DNA of 64,000 nt from Lachnospiraceae bacterium (GCA_017387565.1 JAFOEY010000025.1:17472-81471), one strand, 5' to 3'; numbered from the stretch's first letter, positions 8,457-18,538 are shown. Notes: generated by a model not told the origin, from the letters alone. A program made the numbers and translations.

Positions 8457-9506
8457 CTAGATAGCCAGATCCAGTTGCTGCATCGTTCCGGCATTTCCGT
8501 TTTCATAAAGAAAAACACCGGTTGAACGGATTTGTCCGTTCGACTGATTATCCTTTAACGAATTCAATGAAAAATCAGTTGCCACCTTATGTAAGCATAT
8601 TGCGCCAACACCGGCTTCTTTGAGCGTATACAGTTCGTCATTTCCGTCTGCATCCTTTGACCAGATTAATAATTTATCGAATATTTCATCATTCTCATCA
8701 ATCCAGCCGTTTCCATCTTCATCATAGATGGCAAGATCTTTAAATCCATCACCGGATGAAGTTCCAAACAACTCCGAACCGTCATTAATGACACCATCAT
8801 TGTTTTTGTCAAGTGCCAGATAACCACTGCCTTTCTCCAGCATGGAAATGGTATCTTTAATACCGTCACAATCGATATCGAATTCAAACTTCTGATCGGA
8901 CAGCCCCGCAATATTCGTATCCAGATTGATCACTAAAGGATCCATCATCTGTAATACTTCTTCCGTATGAGTAGTCTCATAATATTCCTCGAAGCTGCGG
9001 CTCATGGAAATATCCAATCCGAATGTGATCTCTCTTCCGTCTGCGGTTACAACTTTTCCCTGCGTTGAAAAAGAGGTCTGCTCGCTTTCGGCATGATACT
9101 GCGAAGCAGTGACCTGCATGGTGGTCTTGTAAGCACTGATGAACGAACTATTTCCACTGGACTGGGTAATACCATTCTGATTTAACAGTTCATCCAGTCG
9201 GTCCGGTCTTTGCCCTCCAAATAACCAAAAGATCAGATATTGCATGCACTGAAACTTGATAGATTCAATGCTGCGCCTTTCATCTAAGTCGGAAATGTTT
9301 TTATTCACGGAGTTTGCTAAAAAACGCTCCTGCAAAGTCATTTCCTCCTCATTTGCATCTTCCGACAAAAAATCGGAAAAGCTTTTTGTCCCATCCATGG
9401 ATGATACCGGGATGCTGCCCTCCTTGTGATAACTTACGGCACCGGCATCTACAGAAGAATACCTTCTGGCGGATTCCATTCCTATAAAACTGGAATCGAT
9501 TTTCAA
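8457..9506 (-). CDS. EF-hand-rich putative surface or extracellular protein
   Basis: About 350 residues. The C-terminal third contains consecutive Asp-rich calcium loops: DIDCDGIKDTI, DKNNDGVINDGSELFG, DEDGNGWIDENDEIF and DADGNDELYTL. This arrangement is common near the C-terminus of large RTX or VCBS-type proteins, but here it stands in a short protein. There is no signal peptide. An ATG exists at 9515 but lies only one base after GGAG; the TTG at 9506 is ten bases from it and is preferred. Function is unknown; calcium-dependent folding is likely. Confidence 0.7.
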   Translation of the reverse strand: MKIDSSFIGMESARRYSSVDAGAVSYHKEGSIPVSSMDGTKSFSDFLSEDANEEEMTLQERFLANSVNKNISDLDERRSIESIKFQCMQYLIFWLFGGQRPDRLDELLNQNGITQSSGNSSFISAYKTTMQVTASQYHAESEQTSFSTQGKVVTADGREITFGLDISMSRSFEEYYETTHTEEVLQMMDPLVINLDTNIAGLSDQKFEFDIDCDGIKDTISMLEKGSGYLALDKNNDGVINDGSELFGTSSGDGFKDLAIYDEDGNGWIDENDEIFDKLLIWSKDADGNDELYTLKEAGVGAICLHKVATDFSLNSLKDNQSNGQIRSTGVFLYENGNAGTMQQLDLAI

Positions 9507-9640
9507 GTAATACATTCTCCTTTCTTATTTGCTTTCATGAAAGTATGATTCCACCTTCATAGGTGTGTATTACTTTTATCGGAAAAATCCGCACAATTCT
9601 TTACCGTATTTCGCACCATTTCATTTTCTTAATTAAAATT

Positions 9641-10411
9641 TCACTCTAATTTTATACCGGGAGTATAAAATACATCATATCGTATTGCTTTTCCCTTTAT
9701 GGAATAATTCGGCTCCCTGTCTGCTAAGAACGCCCCTTTCAGAGGTCTCTTGACAATAATTTTTTGTGGATGCAGGGAATGCGCCGCCAATAGAAGTTCT
9801 TCTTCCTGTAAACAAGGTTGCTCCAGTTTCTGTATCAGTTGCAGTTTCTTTCCGATCAGTCCGCTTTTTTGTCTCGCCGGAAACATCGGGTCCAAATATA
9901 CCACATCCGGTCTTTCAACACTGTCTTTTAATAATTCAACACTGTTACCTTCCACTAACTGCATCCGTCCGACAATATCACATAATACCGGATGTTTTTT
10001 TGCACGACGCAATGCATCCTTTAGTAATGCGGCGACGACCGGATTTTGCTCATACATCGTTACCTCGTAGCCAGAGGCTGCAAGAAGCAAAGAATCCTCT
10101 CCCATACCGGCTGTCATATCAATGGCCTTTCGTCCCTCTTCTTTTGATTTTGCCACACGAACCAGCATTTCATGTTGAAGTCTGCCCTGCGTAATGCGAT
10201 GAAGCATTTGTTCAAAATCACCATAATAACTTAATCCATAGCCCTGAAGTGATATACAATGTTCATCGACAACTAGCGAAAGCTGTTCTCCCGGTTTATC
10301 TGTTATGGGAACATTTAAACGCTTTGCCAGTGCTATAGCCATATTCTCATTTTTTCTGCTTTGGGAACATACTACCAGTTCCGATGTTTGATTCATCTGC
10401 TTTTTATCCAT
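9641..10411 (-). CDS. RsmJ-like 16S rRNA methyltransferase
   Basis: A 256-residue class I SAM-dependent methyltransferase of the RsmJ (YhiQ) family, which methylates a guanine of 16S rRNA in E. coli. Visible motifs are the SAM-binding DMTAGMGEDS (residues 98-107) and the catalytic-loop DPMFPARQKS (174-183). The N-terminal segment with VVDEHCISLQGYGLSYYGDF also matches the family. The ATG at 10411 follows AGGTAG. It is followed downstream by an EF-hand gene and preceded by an ArsC-family gene, 49 bp away. rRNA specificity is inferred from family. Confidence 0.85.
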   Translation of the reverse strand: MDKKQMNQTSELVVCSQSRKNENMAIALAKRLNVPITDKPGEQLSLVVDEHCISLQGYGLSYYGDFEQMLHRITQGRLQHEMLVRVAKSKEEGRKAIDMTAGMGEDSLLLAASGYEVTMYEQNPVVAALLKDALRRAKKHPVLCDIVGRMQLVEGNSVELLKDSVERPDVVYLDPMFPARQKSGLIGKKLQLIQKLEQPCLQEEELLLAAHSLHPQKIIVKRPLKGAFLADREPNYSIKGKAIRYDVFYTPGIKLE

Positions 10412-10460
10412 AACTTCTACCTATGAAAGTTGCATCATCTTGTATAAACTATTTTTCTTA

Positions 10461-10808
10461 TTACAGTTTTTCTTCCCATTCGGATTCTTTAAAGCCGGTA
10501 AGTACCGTATCTCCATCCACAACCAAAGGACGTTTAACTAACATTCCATTCGTTGAAAGAAGCTTCAGTTGTTCTTCTTCACTCATATCCTTAAGCTTAT
10601 CTTTTAACTGCAGCTCTTTATAAAGAAGTCCGCTCGTATTAAAGAATTTTTTAAGCGGCATTCCACTTTTCTGATACCACTCCTTTAATTCTTCATAAGT
10701 GGGATTTTCTTCAACAATATGACGATCCGTATACGGAATCTGTTTTTCATCCAACCACTTTTTTGCTTTCTTACAGGTAGAACATTTGGGATACTCAATA
10801 AATAACAT
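10461..10808 (-). CDS. ArsC/Spx-family thioredoxin-fold protein
   Basis: A 115-residue protein of the ArsC/Spx/MgsR superfamily. The redox motif CSTC is at residues 9-12, and VKRPLVVDG with the family arginine is near residue 93. Length fits both glutaredoxin-linked arsenate reductases and Spx-type regulators. Spx usually has CXXC plus a longer C-terminus, and no arsenic-resistance genes are nearby. I therefore leave the function open. It has a strong AAGGAGG ribosome-binding site before the ATG at 10808. Confidence 0.85.
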   Translation of the reverse strand: MLFIEYPKCSTCKKAKKWLDEKQIPYTDRHIVEENPTYEELKEWYQKSGMPLKKFFNTSGLLYKELQLKDKLKDMSEEEQLKLLSTNGMLVKRPLVVDGDTVLTGFKESEWEEKL

Positions 10809-10894
10809 GTTGCTTCCTCCTTCTTTATAAAAATCCGACTTTAGCCGAATGTTTTTTGCTGTGTATAGACAAAGCTATCTTTCCAGATATACTC

Positions 10895-11350
10895 TTATTT
10901 TTCTTCATGAAGTTTGTCATTAATCCTGCCAATGCGTTTCTTCCACATAAGATACTGGCTTATCCAGACAATCACAAAGATAACAAAGAATATCGCAAAA
11001 TATTGAATGAAACCAAATATAGAATGTTCCATCCATTCCAGAAAATATGCGATTGTCATCATAAGTATCGTAACAACCAAAAAATAGATACCGGTCTGTT
11101 TCAGCAAACTCCAAGAATCCTGTTGCCAGATAAATGAACTTAACGCAAATCCGGCTCCCAAAACTGCACTTAGAATTGTTTGGACAACAACAGCTACGAT
11201 TTGAGTTCCAAATCGATCAACCAGAGTAGGTACACATGGATAATAATTACCATCCCAAACCACCATCGATATACCTATCGTAATCAGATAGCTGATCACA
11301 ATTCCTCCTAAAACACCTATTCCAACTCTTTTTAATATTTCTTTCTTCAT
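10895..11350 (-). CDS. DUF3021 membrane protein
   Basis: A 151-residue integral membrane protein with four predicted hydrophobic segments, matching DUF3021. These proteins are encoded next to LytTR regulators and are thought to act as membrane inhibitors of them. The ATG at 11350 is chosen because AAGGTGG lies eight bases upstream; the GTG at 11359 overlaps that site. It starts ten bases after the stop of the LytTR gene, so the two form an operon. Confidence 0.85.
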   Translation of the reverse strand: MKKEILKRVGIGVLGGIVISYLITIGISMVVWDGNYYPCVPTLVDRFGTQIVAVVVQTILSAVLGAGFALSSFIWQQDSWSLLKQTGIYFLVVTILMMTIAYFLEWMEHSIFGFIQYFAIFFVIFVIVWISQYLMWKKRIGRINDKLHEEK

Positions 11351-11360
11351 AATAACCACC

Positions 11361-11807
11361 TTATAATCCTAATTTCTTTTTAATCTTTGATACATATCGT
11401 CTGGAAACATAGCTTACTTCTCCATTTTCCAATTCCATGCAGATTGTTCCCACAAAACTTAAATCAAGACCTTTCACCTTTTTCAAATTTACAATTTCGG
11501 AATTGGATATTCGAACAAATTTCTCGTTATCTAATCTCTCCTCCAATTCATACAACCGTAGTCTGATCTGATAAGTCGCCTGATTTAACTTTGCAAACGT
11601 CTTTCCATTTTCTGCATATAACCGAATAATTTTTTCCTGATCAAGTAATTCTATCTTTCCGTCTTTTTGACCTGTTATCATAAACGAAGAATTTTCCAGA
11701 TTGCTAATATAATTAACAACCCGATTCACTTCATCGGTCATTGCAGACGTTGTGATCACAGTCTCCGGTTCAACAATAGCTGTATCAATTTTTATTTCCA
11801 GTTTCAT
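11361..11807 (-). CDS. LytTR-domain transcriptional regulator
   Basis: A 148-residue regulator without receiver domain. Residues 45-148 form the LytTR DNA-binding domain, with FVRISNSEIVNLKKVKGLDL and GEVSYVSRRYVSKIKKKLG near the end. Such short LytTR proteins work with the adjacent DUF3021 protein as a LytTR regulatory system. Upstream lie two 9-bp direct repeats with the 21-bp spacing usual for LytTR dimers, so autoactivation is likely. The ATG follows AAAGGAGG. Confidence 0.92.
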   Translation of the reverse strand: MKLEIKIDTAIVEPETVITTSAMTDEVNRVVNYISNLENSSFMITGQKDGKIELLDQEKIIRLYAENGKTFAKLNQATYQIRLRLYELEERLDNEKFVRISNSEIVNLKKVKGLDLSFVGTICMELENGEVSYVSRRYVSKIKKKLGL

Positions 11808-11831
11808 TTTCGTCCTCCTTTCTTAATGTGT

Positions 11832-11899
11832 AGTATAGCTTTCACAGGATTTTTTTCTACACATTTTCAATAGGTGGTCATTTTATTAATATAGGTGGT
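11832..11899 (-). promoter_or_regulatory. LytTR operator and -10 element
   Basis: ATAGGTGGT occurs at 11870-11878 and again at 11891-11899, exactly 21 bp apart in the same orientation (two helical turns). A TATACT -10 element for the lytTR gene lies at 11832-11837 with no good -35, as expected for an activator-dependent promoter. Confidence 0.7.
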
Positions 11900-11922
11900 T
11901 TTTCTAACAGACTATTCTCTCT

Positions 11923-12225
11923 TTATAAATTGATTCCCTCCTGCCGAATCCACTTGATAAACAAAAATGATTTCAGTTCAAAGGTCACGACAGAATCTAT
12001 TTCCAAACGGTAGGGCGGCATTAATACTTCTCCGATTGGAGCCGGTACTGCACGATAACGTTTCTTTTCTTTTAAACTCACTGCAAACTTTTCTGAAACA
12101 AATCGCGGACAAATCTCCGTGACATCAAAATCCGAATTCTGTGTCTGGATGACCTCCACCATAATATACCGCTTTCCGGTTTTTTCCATATATTCCGTTA
12201 ATCCGGGCTTAAATTGTACTTCCAT
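11923..12225 (-). CDS. Hypothetical protein, 100 residues
   Basis: I do not recognise the family with confidence. The protein starts MEVQFKPGLTEYMEKTGKRY, contains no membrane segment and ends in KWIRQEGINL. The start at 12225 is chosen because AAAGGGAA lies six bases upstream, while the ATG at 12249 has no such site. It is followed by the LytTR system and preceded by a CmpB-type gene; a 15-bp tandem repeat lies between it and that gene. Nothing in the sequence shows a function. Confidence 0.6.
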   Translation of the reverse strand: MEVQFKPGLTEYMEKTGKRYIMVEVIQTQNSDFDVTEICPRFVSEKFAVSLKEKKRYRAVPAPIGEVLMPPYRLEIDSVVTFELKSFLFIKWIRQEGINL

Positions 12226-12260
12226 GCGATTCCCTTTCGAGTTTATCATTTATCTGTTTT

Positions 12261-12303
12261 CTGATATTACTATTCCTGATATTACTATTCCTAATATTAT
12301 AAA
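12261..12303. repeat. 15-bp tandem repeat
   Basis: CTGATATTACTATTC occurs twice in exact tandem (12261-12275 and 12276-12290) and a third, degenerate unit follows. It fills the space between the gene ending at 12341 and the gene starting at 12225. Confidence 0.8.
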
Positions 12304-12340
12304 ATGAATTTATTAATGGTTCTTATCACTTTTTATCAGG

Positions 12341-13405
12341 CTATTTATTTTCTGCGCTCTCAGCATCTTCTTCAGATTTTGTCAGTTCACCGACTTCTCG
12401 TTTAATATTTTCAATCAACTTATCCCGATATTCTTTAAAAGCAAGAGCATGTCTGCCGGAAACTGCAGAAGGATTCCGTCGAAGCAGACTGGCAATTGCC
12501 TTATTATCTGACATATTGTATTTCTTTTTTTCCAGATAATATTTCTGCTTATCCCGGATTTCCTGAAGCTGTGCCTTTGCATCTTCTTTTTTCAAAGACC
12601 AATCTTCCTTGAAATTATATTTATATTCACTAACACCTTCCACAAAAGCATCCTTGCGTTCTTTAACTTCATCCGCAATCGCATTCTTGTGTTCCTGTAC
12701 TCCCTCTAATATGTTTTCTTTTCGCTCCTGCAGTCCTTCTATCAGGTTATCCTTGCGTTCCTGCATTTCTTCCTTGAAATTCTCTTTTGCATCATGAAAA
12801 TCATCAGCTAAAAATGCTTCAATCACTTCCGCACGTTTTTGCAGACGTTTCATCTCATCTTTGATACGTTCCATACTGTCGAGAATTGCACGCAGCTCCA
12901 TTGCAGTCTTGAAACTGATTGCAAAATCAGCTGCCACAATAACCGTCAAAACTGTGGTCAGAATATCCAGCCATGCAAAAGGAATGGAAAGAACCAACTT
13001 TTCAATGGGCTTGTGAAAACCGTAAATCATGGCTAACGAAAATACCCCCCAAGCAATGGAAGATGTCAGACAGATATGTCCCTTAAAATTGAATTTCTGA
13101 TTGCTGTAATCCCAATACCGTACATGAAACAGCTTTTCCATGCAAATTCCCGTTACCAGCTCCAGTGCCGTAGCACCAAGCATCCCGAAAACAAAGACCA
13201 GAACCGGAAATGGTCTGACCGGAAGGGTTGCAATTAAAACCGACAAAGCACCAAATCCGTAAATTGGAAGAAACGGACCGTTCATAAATCCGCGGTTTAC
13301 CCATTGGCGCTTTTTGGCAGAAACATAACAGGATTCCCAGCACCAGCCAAGAAAACAATAGATAAAGAAAAACAACAGCCACTCTTGTAAATTGTAATGA
13401 TACAT
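12341..13405 (-). CDS. CmpB-type (PF06541-like) membrane protein with helical repeat tail
   Basis: A 354-residue protein. The N-terminal 165 residues carry about five membrane segments and the pattern YGFGALSV...GMLGATALELVTG, typical of the putative ABC-transporter type IV (CmpB) family. The C-terminal half is charged and helical. Between DNA positions 12805 and 12575 it contains seven consecutive 11-residue units such as EEMQERKDNLI, EGLQERKENIL and EGVQEHKNAIA. The ATG at 13405 is chosen because GAGGG lies six bases upstream. Function is unknown; the tail suggests membrane-surface or right-handed coiled-coil contact. Confidence 0.8.
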   Translation of the reverse strand: MYHYNLQEWLLFFFIYCFLGWCWESCYVSAKKRQWVNRGFMNGPFLPIYGFGALSVLIATLPVRPFPVLVFVFGMLGATALELVTGICMEKLFHVRYWDYSNQKFNFKGHICLTSSIAWGVFSLAMIYGFHKPIEKLVLSIPFAWLDILTTVLTVIVAADFAISFKTAMELRAILDSMERIKDEMKRLQKRAEVIEAFLADDFHDAKENFKEEMQERKDNLIEGLQERKENILEGVQEHKNAIADEVKERKDAFVEGVSEYKYNFKEDWSLKKEDAKAQLQEIRDKQKYYLEKKKYNMSDNKAIASLLRRNPSAVSGRHALAFKEYRDKLIENIKREVGELTKSEEDAESAENK

Positions 13406-13425
13406 TTTCATCCCTCTTTATTAAA

Positions 13426-13451
13426 GTTTATTGCAAAATTTTGCAATAAAC
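13426..13451. promoter_or_regulatory. 26-bp perfect palindrome
   Basis: GTTTATTGCAAAA is followed at once by its exact reverse complement TTTTGCAATAAAC. It lies between the mfd stop (13463) and the start of the CmpB-type gene. It may be a terminator for mfd or an operator for the next gene. Confidence 0.6.
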
Positions 13452-13462
13452 TAAATACAATC

Positions 13463-16400
13463 CTACAACAAATACGCTTCCATGATTTCAATCAAATCCT
13501 CGCAGGTTTTTAACAAGTTTTCCTCATCCTTGGTATCAAAACCCGTAGGATACAATTTGCAGGAAAACATGGGGATATTGCGTAATGTAAAATTGATTTT
13601 CCCGCCGGCGCGCTCCAAAAGATCCGGAATATTCTCCGATTTGATTTTGGCATTCCGGTTCATCACCAGCTCAATTTTATCCTTTTGCCCCTTTATTTCC
13701 TCAACATAGAGTCGATGTGCCCTGGCACGCAGTAAGGATATCCGCAATAAATTTTGTGCCGGAAGCGGAAGTGCACCGAAACGATCCTGAAGTTCCGTCT
13801 TCATATCTTCAGCTTCTTCCTCATTTTCAATATAAGAAATCCTCTTATAAATGTCCAGTTTCTGTGTTTCATTCATGACATATTCCGCAGGAATATAGGC
13901 GTTGATATCCAAATTTAAAATGGTATCAAAATCCGTTTCGTCCACAGGAAGTCCTTTCAACTGTTTCACTGCCTCATTTAACATTTTGCAATACAGGTCA
14001 TATCCAACCGCAGCCATGTGTCCATGCTGGACTTTTCCAAGCAGATTTCCTGCCCCGCGAATTTCTAAATCTTTCATGGCAATTTTAAAACCACTGCCTA
14101 AATCTGTAAACTCCTTAATGGCTTCCAATCTCTTCTGGGCAACTTCTTTTAACAGCTTATCGCGTTTATACATTAAAAAGGCATAGGCATTCCGGTTGCT
14201 CCGTCCCACACGTCCCCGAAGCTGATATAACTGGGACAGTCCCAGTTGATCCGAATCATGGATGATCATGGTATTGACATTGGGAATGTCGATACCCGTC
14301 TCAATAATCGTGGTTGAGACTAAAACATCGATCTCTCCATTGATAAAATCATATAATATAGTCTCTAAATCATTCTCCGCCATTTGTCCATGTGCAAAAG
14401 CAACTGTTGCATCCGGCACCAGTTCCTGAATCCTCTGGGTAATTTCCGCAATGGAATTCACACGGTTATAGACATAATAAACCTGGCCGTTTCTTGCAAG
14501 CTCTCTGTTAATCGCTTCCCGCACCATTTCTTCATTATATTCCATAACATAAGTCTGGATCGGCATACGGTCTCCGGGACCTTCCTCCAATACACTCATA
14601 TCCCGGATACCAACCAAACTCATATGAAGTGTACGCGGTATCGGCGTTGCTGTCAAAGTAAGGACATCCACATTTTTCTTTAATTGCTTAATCTTTTCTT
14701 TGTGTGTCACACCAAAACGCTGCTCTTCATCCACAATGAGCAGCCCCAGATCATGAAAAACCACATCTTTGGATAAGATCCGGTGTGTACCGATTACAAT
14801 ATCCACCATGCCACGTTCTAACTCACGGATCGTTTGTCTTTGTTCGGAGGCGGTTCGAAAACGAGACAACATCTCAATCGTAATCGGATAATCCTTCATA
14901 CGTTGTTTGAATGTATCATAATGCTGTTTTGCCAAAATGGTTGTGGGCACCAGAAAAACTACCTGCTTTCCTTCCTGTACGGCTTTAAAAGCGGCACGAA
15001 TTGCAATCTCTGTTTTTCCAAATCCGACATCCCCACAAATCAGGCGGTCCATGATTTTGGTACTTTCCATGTCCTTTTTGGTCGCTTCGATTGCCATGAG
15101 CTGATCCGGTGTCTCTTCATAAGGAAACAGCTCTTCAAATTCCTTCTGCCATACCGTATCTTCCTTATAGGCATATCCCTTCTGTCCGGCACGTATCGCA
15201 TAAAGTTCGACTAAATCCTTTGCCACCTCATTGACGGCAGTTTTTACTCTGCCTTTGGTTTTTTCCCATTCGGAGGTTCCCAGTTTATTGAGTTTCGGCT
15301 GCTTTGCATCCGAAGAGGCATACTTTTGGATTACATTAAATTCGGTCGCCAGGACATAAAGATTCCCGCCTTCCCGATAAGAAATTTTCATGTAATCTTT
15401 TACCACATGATCCACTTCTATTTTTTCGATGCCCTGGTAGATACCAAGCCCGTGACGTTCATGAACAACATAATCTCCGATTTTCAAATCAGTAAAATTA
15501 CTGATCTTCTGGCCTTCGTATTTTTTGACTTTCTTTTTCTTCGTCTGCTTTTTACTGAAAATATCGCTCTCAGAGATTACGGCAAATTTCAGATGCGGAT
15601 ACTCAAATCCTTTCTTAATCTGTCCGTATACAGACATAATCTGTCCGTTTTTCAAATCCTCTTCTCCGGTCTCGGAATAAAAGCAGGATAATTCCCGATC
15701 CCGAAGTTCACCGGCCAACCGCCTTGCCCTGGTCGTGGAAGGCGTAACCAGTAAGACCTTGTAGCCGTCTTTTTTATATTTCTTTAAAGTCGTGCACAGC
15801 TCTTCAAAGCTGTTATGAAAAGACTGAACAGACTTCGTGGTCAGATAGTATTTTTGATCGATTTCAACCGGCATTTTGGTATCCAGTGTCGAAATACACG
15901 CCAGATACCGTTTTTGCAACTGTGCAAAGGTTTCCTTTACGCCAAACATGATGTTGCTCTGTCCCGGAAGGGAATATCCCTTTTCCAAACGGGTTTTCAT
16001 GCTGTCAACAAATTCCATCTCAACAGCATCTGCATGCTCTTTTACGCGCAGCGGTTCGTCCAGAAAGAAAACGGTTTCTTCTTCGGAAAGCAATTGAAAC
16101 AGGGATGCCGGCTTCTCAAAGAAGTAGGAGATGTAGCTGTCCAGATTGGCCATAACCCCATACTCTTCAATCTGCTCCATTAAAGAAGCCACCCCTTTTT
16201 TAATCCGGGACGCATATTCCGGATTATGTTCTTTTAAAAAGGCTGCCTCCACACTCTTAGCTTCTTTTTTTATTTTCGCAAGTCCCTCCTCCTTTTGTTT
16301 TGGAGAAAGAAGCATTTCCGTTGCAGGAAATATTTTCACAAAATCCAATTGTTCAATGGACCTTTGGCTGAGCACGTCAAAAGAACGGATAGAATCGATT

Positions 16401-16987
16401 TCATCTCCCCAGAGTTCAATTCGATAAGGATTTTCTTCTGTCAGGTCAAAGATATCAACAATCCCGCCACGGATGGAATACTGCCCCGCACTTTCCACCT
16501 GCGCCACTCTCTCATATCCCATGCGGACCAGTTTCATGGATAACGCTTTTGTATCTACGATGCTTTCCTTATCCACCAGAATGACATTGTTTTCCAATAC
16601 TTCTAACGGCATGCAGGGTGCCATAAATCCATCTAACGTTGTGATGATGGTAACCGGCTCCGATTCCAAAATCCGTCTCAATACCTCAATTCTTTCCTTT
16701 GTCACCTTATTGCCATTGATGTCGGCCTGAAAGAAAATAAAATCTTTTGCGGGAAAAAAATATACATCCTTGGAATAAAACGAAAAATCCTCATACAGTT
16801 CTCTGGCTCTAAGCTCGGAATGTGTGATAATCACGCGATACGGAAAATCTTCCGATAATCCCCACATGAAATGAACTTTTTGAGAATCCACGCATCCTGA
16901 GACAGAGATTGTTTTTTTATCCCGTAATTCTTTTTGCATTTGTTCAAAATCTGTAAGTTGGTTCAGACACTCGCGTAATACTTTCAC
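13463..16987 (-). CDS. mfd: Transcription-repair coupling factor
   Basis: Removes RNA polymerase stalled at DNA damage and recruits UvrA. The 1174-residue protein has the full domain order: UvrB-like N-terminal region, the RNA-polymerase-interaction domain beginning [19 protein letters not shown] (about residue 510), the helicase core with Walker [10 protein letters not shown] (about 650) and DEEQ box (about 756), the RGRVGRS motif, and the C-terminal TRCF domain. Length is normal. It lies in the usual Clostridia order after spoVG and pth, here with an alkD-like gene between pth and mfd. Confidence 0.98.
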   Translation of the reverse strand: MKVLRECLNQLTDFEQMQKELRDKKTISVSGCVDSQKVHFMWGLSEDFPYRVIITHSELRARELYEDFSFYSKDVYFFPAKDFIFFQADINGNKVTKERIEVLRRILESEPVTIITTLDGFMAPCMPLEVLENNVILVDKESIVDTKALSMKLVRMGYERVAQVESAGQYSIRGGIVDIFDLTEENPYRIELWGDEIDSIRSFDVLSQRSIEQLDFVKIFPATEMLLSPKQKEEGLAKIKKEAKSVEAAFLKEHNPEYASRIKKGVASLMEQIEEYGVMANLDSYISYFFEKPASLFQLLSEEETVFFLDEPLRVKEHADAVEMEFVDSMKTRLEKGYSLPGQSNIMFGVKETFAQLQKRYLACISTLDTKMPVEIDQKYYLTTKSVQSFHNSFEELCTTLKKYKKDGYKVLLVTPSTTRARRLAGELRDRELSCFYSETGEEDLKNGQIMSVYGQIKKGFEYPHLKFAVISESDIFSKKQTKKKKVKKYEGQKISNFTDLKIGDYVVHERHGLGIYQGIEKIEVDHVVKDYMKISYREGGNLYVLATEFNVIQKYASSDAKQPKLNKLGTSEWEKTKGRVKTAVNEVAKDLVELYAIRAGQKGYAYKEDTVWQKEFEELFPYEETPDQLMAIEATKKDMESTKIMDRLICGDVGFGKTEIAIRAAFKAVQEGKQVVFLVPTTILAKQHYDTFKQRMKDYPITIEMLSRFRTASEQRQTIRELERGMVDIVIGTHRILSKDVVFHDLGLLIVDEEQRFGVTHKEKIKQLKKNVDVLTLTATPIPRTLHMSLVGIRDMSVLEEGPGDRMPIQTYVMEYNEEMVREAINRELARNGQVYYVYNRVNSIAEITQRIQELVPDATVAFAHGQMAENDLETILYDFINGEIDVLVSTTIIETGIDIPNVNTMIIHDSDQLGLSQLYQLRGRVGRSNRNAYAFLMYKRDKLLKEVAQKRLEAIKEFTDLGSGFKIAMKDLEIRGAGNLLGKVQHGHMAAVGYDLYCKMLNEAVKQLKGLPVDETDFDTILNLDINAYIPAEYVMNETQKLDIYKRISYIENEEEAEDMKTELQDRFGALPLPAQNLLRISLLRARAHRLYVEEIKGQKDKIELVMNRNAKIKSENIPDLLERAGGKINFTLRNIPMFSCKLYPTGFDTKDEENLLKTCEDLIEIMEAYLL

Positions 16988-17025
16988 AATTAACCTCTCT
17001 TTACAAGCCTTCGTTTGGGCTGACT

Positions 17026-17721
17026 TTACATACTTTTATTTTGAGCAATCTTTAACTTCTTCAAATACTCCTTTTGCTCATCCGTGATACGATAACTTTC
17101 CTTTGCTTTTTGGATCGTCTTGTTATGTACCCATGGTTCCATTTTCTTCTGCTCTAAATATGGTATGACTGCATCCCACTGTTTTGCAAGCGCCGTAGCC
17201 ATATACCATGCAATTTCCATATTGATGTAGTATTGTTCTGACTGAATGGACGAAACCGTCCGTACATACTCCGGCTTAAAATCTTCGTCTAAAAAGTGTT
17301 GCATAAGCATTCCAATCGCAAAACGCACCGTATAAGTATGCTCCTTTTGAATCCATTTATATATATAAGGCAGCAACTCCTCTTTATGACTTTTAAATAT
17401 TTTCGGTGATGTCTGATCACAGGTTGCCCAGTTATCCATATACGGTAAAAATGCTTCCAGATATTGTATACAGGTATCAAAATCCTTCATCTGCGACAGG
17501 ATAAAACCATGAAGCTGGTTTTCTTCATAATATTCATGCGGAAGCTCTTTTAAAAATGCTTCACATATTTCTTCTTTGGAAATCTGCTTTGCAAGTGCAC
17601 GAAGCTGCGGCGTTCTGACACCGATAATCTTCTGTGGTTCCAAATTTGGAACCAGACGCCTGTGAAATTCGGCAAATGCCTTATCCTGTTTTTCAAATAG
17701 TAAATCCTGTATATATTGCAT
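17026..17721 (-). CDS. DNA alkylation repair protein (AlkD-like)
   Basis: A 231-residue all-helical HEAT-like repeat protein of the AlkD family, which in characterised members removes alkylated purines. Family features are the N-terminal GVRTPQLRALAKQI, the central YMDNWATCDQTSPKIF and EMEIAWYMATAL-like segment (MEIAWYMATALAKQWD), and the KESYRITDEQKEYLKKL tail. The conserved Trp-Ala/Thr and Asp pairs of the glycosylase groove seem present. It is placed between pth and mfd, which fits a DNA-repair cluster. Confidence 0.88.
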   Translation of the reverse strand: MQYIQDLLFEKQDKAFAEFHRRLVPNLEPQKIIGVRTPQLRALAKQISKEEICEAFLKELPHEYYEENQLHGFILSQMKDFDTCIQYLEAFLPYMDNWATCDQTSPKIFKSHKEELLPYIYKWIQKEHTYTVRFAIGMLMQHFLDEDFKPEYVRTVSSIQSEQYYINMEIAWYMATALAKQWDAVIPYLEQKKMEPWVHNKTIQKAKESYRITDEQKEYLKKLKIAQNKSM

Positions 17722-17737
17722 ATCTGTTTATTCCATT

Positions 17738-17834
17738 TCTTTTACTTATTTATCCTATTTCTTTTACTTATTTTATCTTATTTCTTTTAGTTACTTATTG
17801 CTTAAAGTTACCGATTTCTTTTGGTTACCTATTT
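17738..17834. repeat. Degenerate tandem repeat after pth
   Basis: Five irregular copies of a motif ATTTCTTTT(A/G/T) followed by a TTA-containing segment occupy the 107 bp between pth and alkD. The first unit overlaps the last codons and stop of pth (AACAAAAAGAAATAG on the minus strand), so the array seems to have grown from the gene end. Confidence 0.6.
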
Positions 17835-18398
17835 CTTTTTGTTAAATGCATTCATGGCCGCATCCGGTCCTTCTGTGATCATCATTTCCACCGCATCGGC
17901 AGCTTCCCTAAATGCTTCTTCCATCACACCACGGTCTTCTTTTGAAAAATGTCCCAGCACATAATCTGCAAGATCATATCCCGCCGGTTTTTCACCGACT
18001 CCGACCTTAATCCGCATAAAAGTATCATGACCTAAATGTGCAATAATATTCTTAATACCATTGTGTCCTCCGGCACTGCCTTTTTTTCGGATTCGAAGTT
18101 GTCCGGGCGGCAGGGAAATGTCATCATAGATGACAATCAGACTGTCTGTTTCATCTGTTTTGTAATAATCAAGTGCAGCTCTTATACTCTCTCCGCTCAG
18201 ATTCATGTAGGTCTGTGGTTTCATGAGTATAACCTTTTCTCCGGCAATAACGCCCTTTCCGATGATTGCCTTATGCTTTTTTTCTGTAACCGCAATTCCA
18301 TATTTGTCTGCAATGCAGTCGATGGTATCAAATCCTACATTATGTCTGGTTTTCTGGTATTCTTTGGATGGATTTCCCAATCCTGCAATAATAAACAT
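17829..18398 (-). CDS. pth: Peptidyl-tRNA hydrolase
   Basis: Releases tRNA from prematurely dropped peptidyl-tRNA. The 189-residue protein shows GLGNPSKEYQKTRHNVGFD with the catalytic His, PQTYMNLSGES, GSAGGHNGIKNI and RIKVGVGEKP. The ATG at 18398 is preferred over 18431 because GGGAGGAATCAT precedes it and because the family starts MFIIAGLGNP. It follows spoVG after two hairpins. Confidence 0.96.
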   Translation of the reverse strand: MFIIAGLGNPSKEYQKTRHNVGFDTIDCIADKYGIAVTEKKHKAIIGKGVIAGEKVILMKPQTYMNLSGESIRAALDYYKTDETDSLIVIYDDISLPPGQLRIRKKGSAGGHNGIKNIIAHLGHDTFMRIKVGVGEKPAGYDLADYVLGHFSKEDRGVMEEAFREAADAVEMMITEGPDAAMNAFNKKK

Positions 18399-18435
18399 AT
18401 GATTCCTCCCGGTAAAAAGTCTGTAACGCACAATT

Positions 18436-18497
18436 GCCTCTGCGACAAAACAGAGGCTTTTGCAGTAAAAGACCGCTGCCCCCCGGCAACGGTCTTT
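18436..18497. terminator. Two hairpins between spoVG and pth
   Basis: A strong stem AAAGACCG-TGCC with its partner at 18485-18497 (18468-18497 overall) lies just after spoVG on the minus strand. A second perfect stem GCCTCTG/CAGAGGC lies at 18436-18457. The first is likely a terminator or attenuator for spoVG; neither has a long T run on the minus strand. Confidence 0.65.
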
Positions 18498-18538
18498 GTA
18501 ACCCTTTTCCTTCTCGAAAAATGAATTCGAAAAAATAA

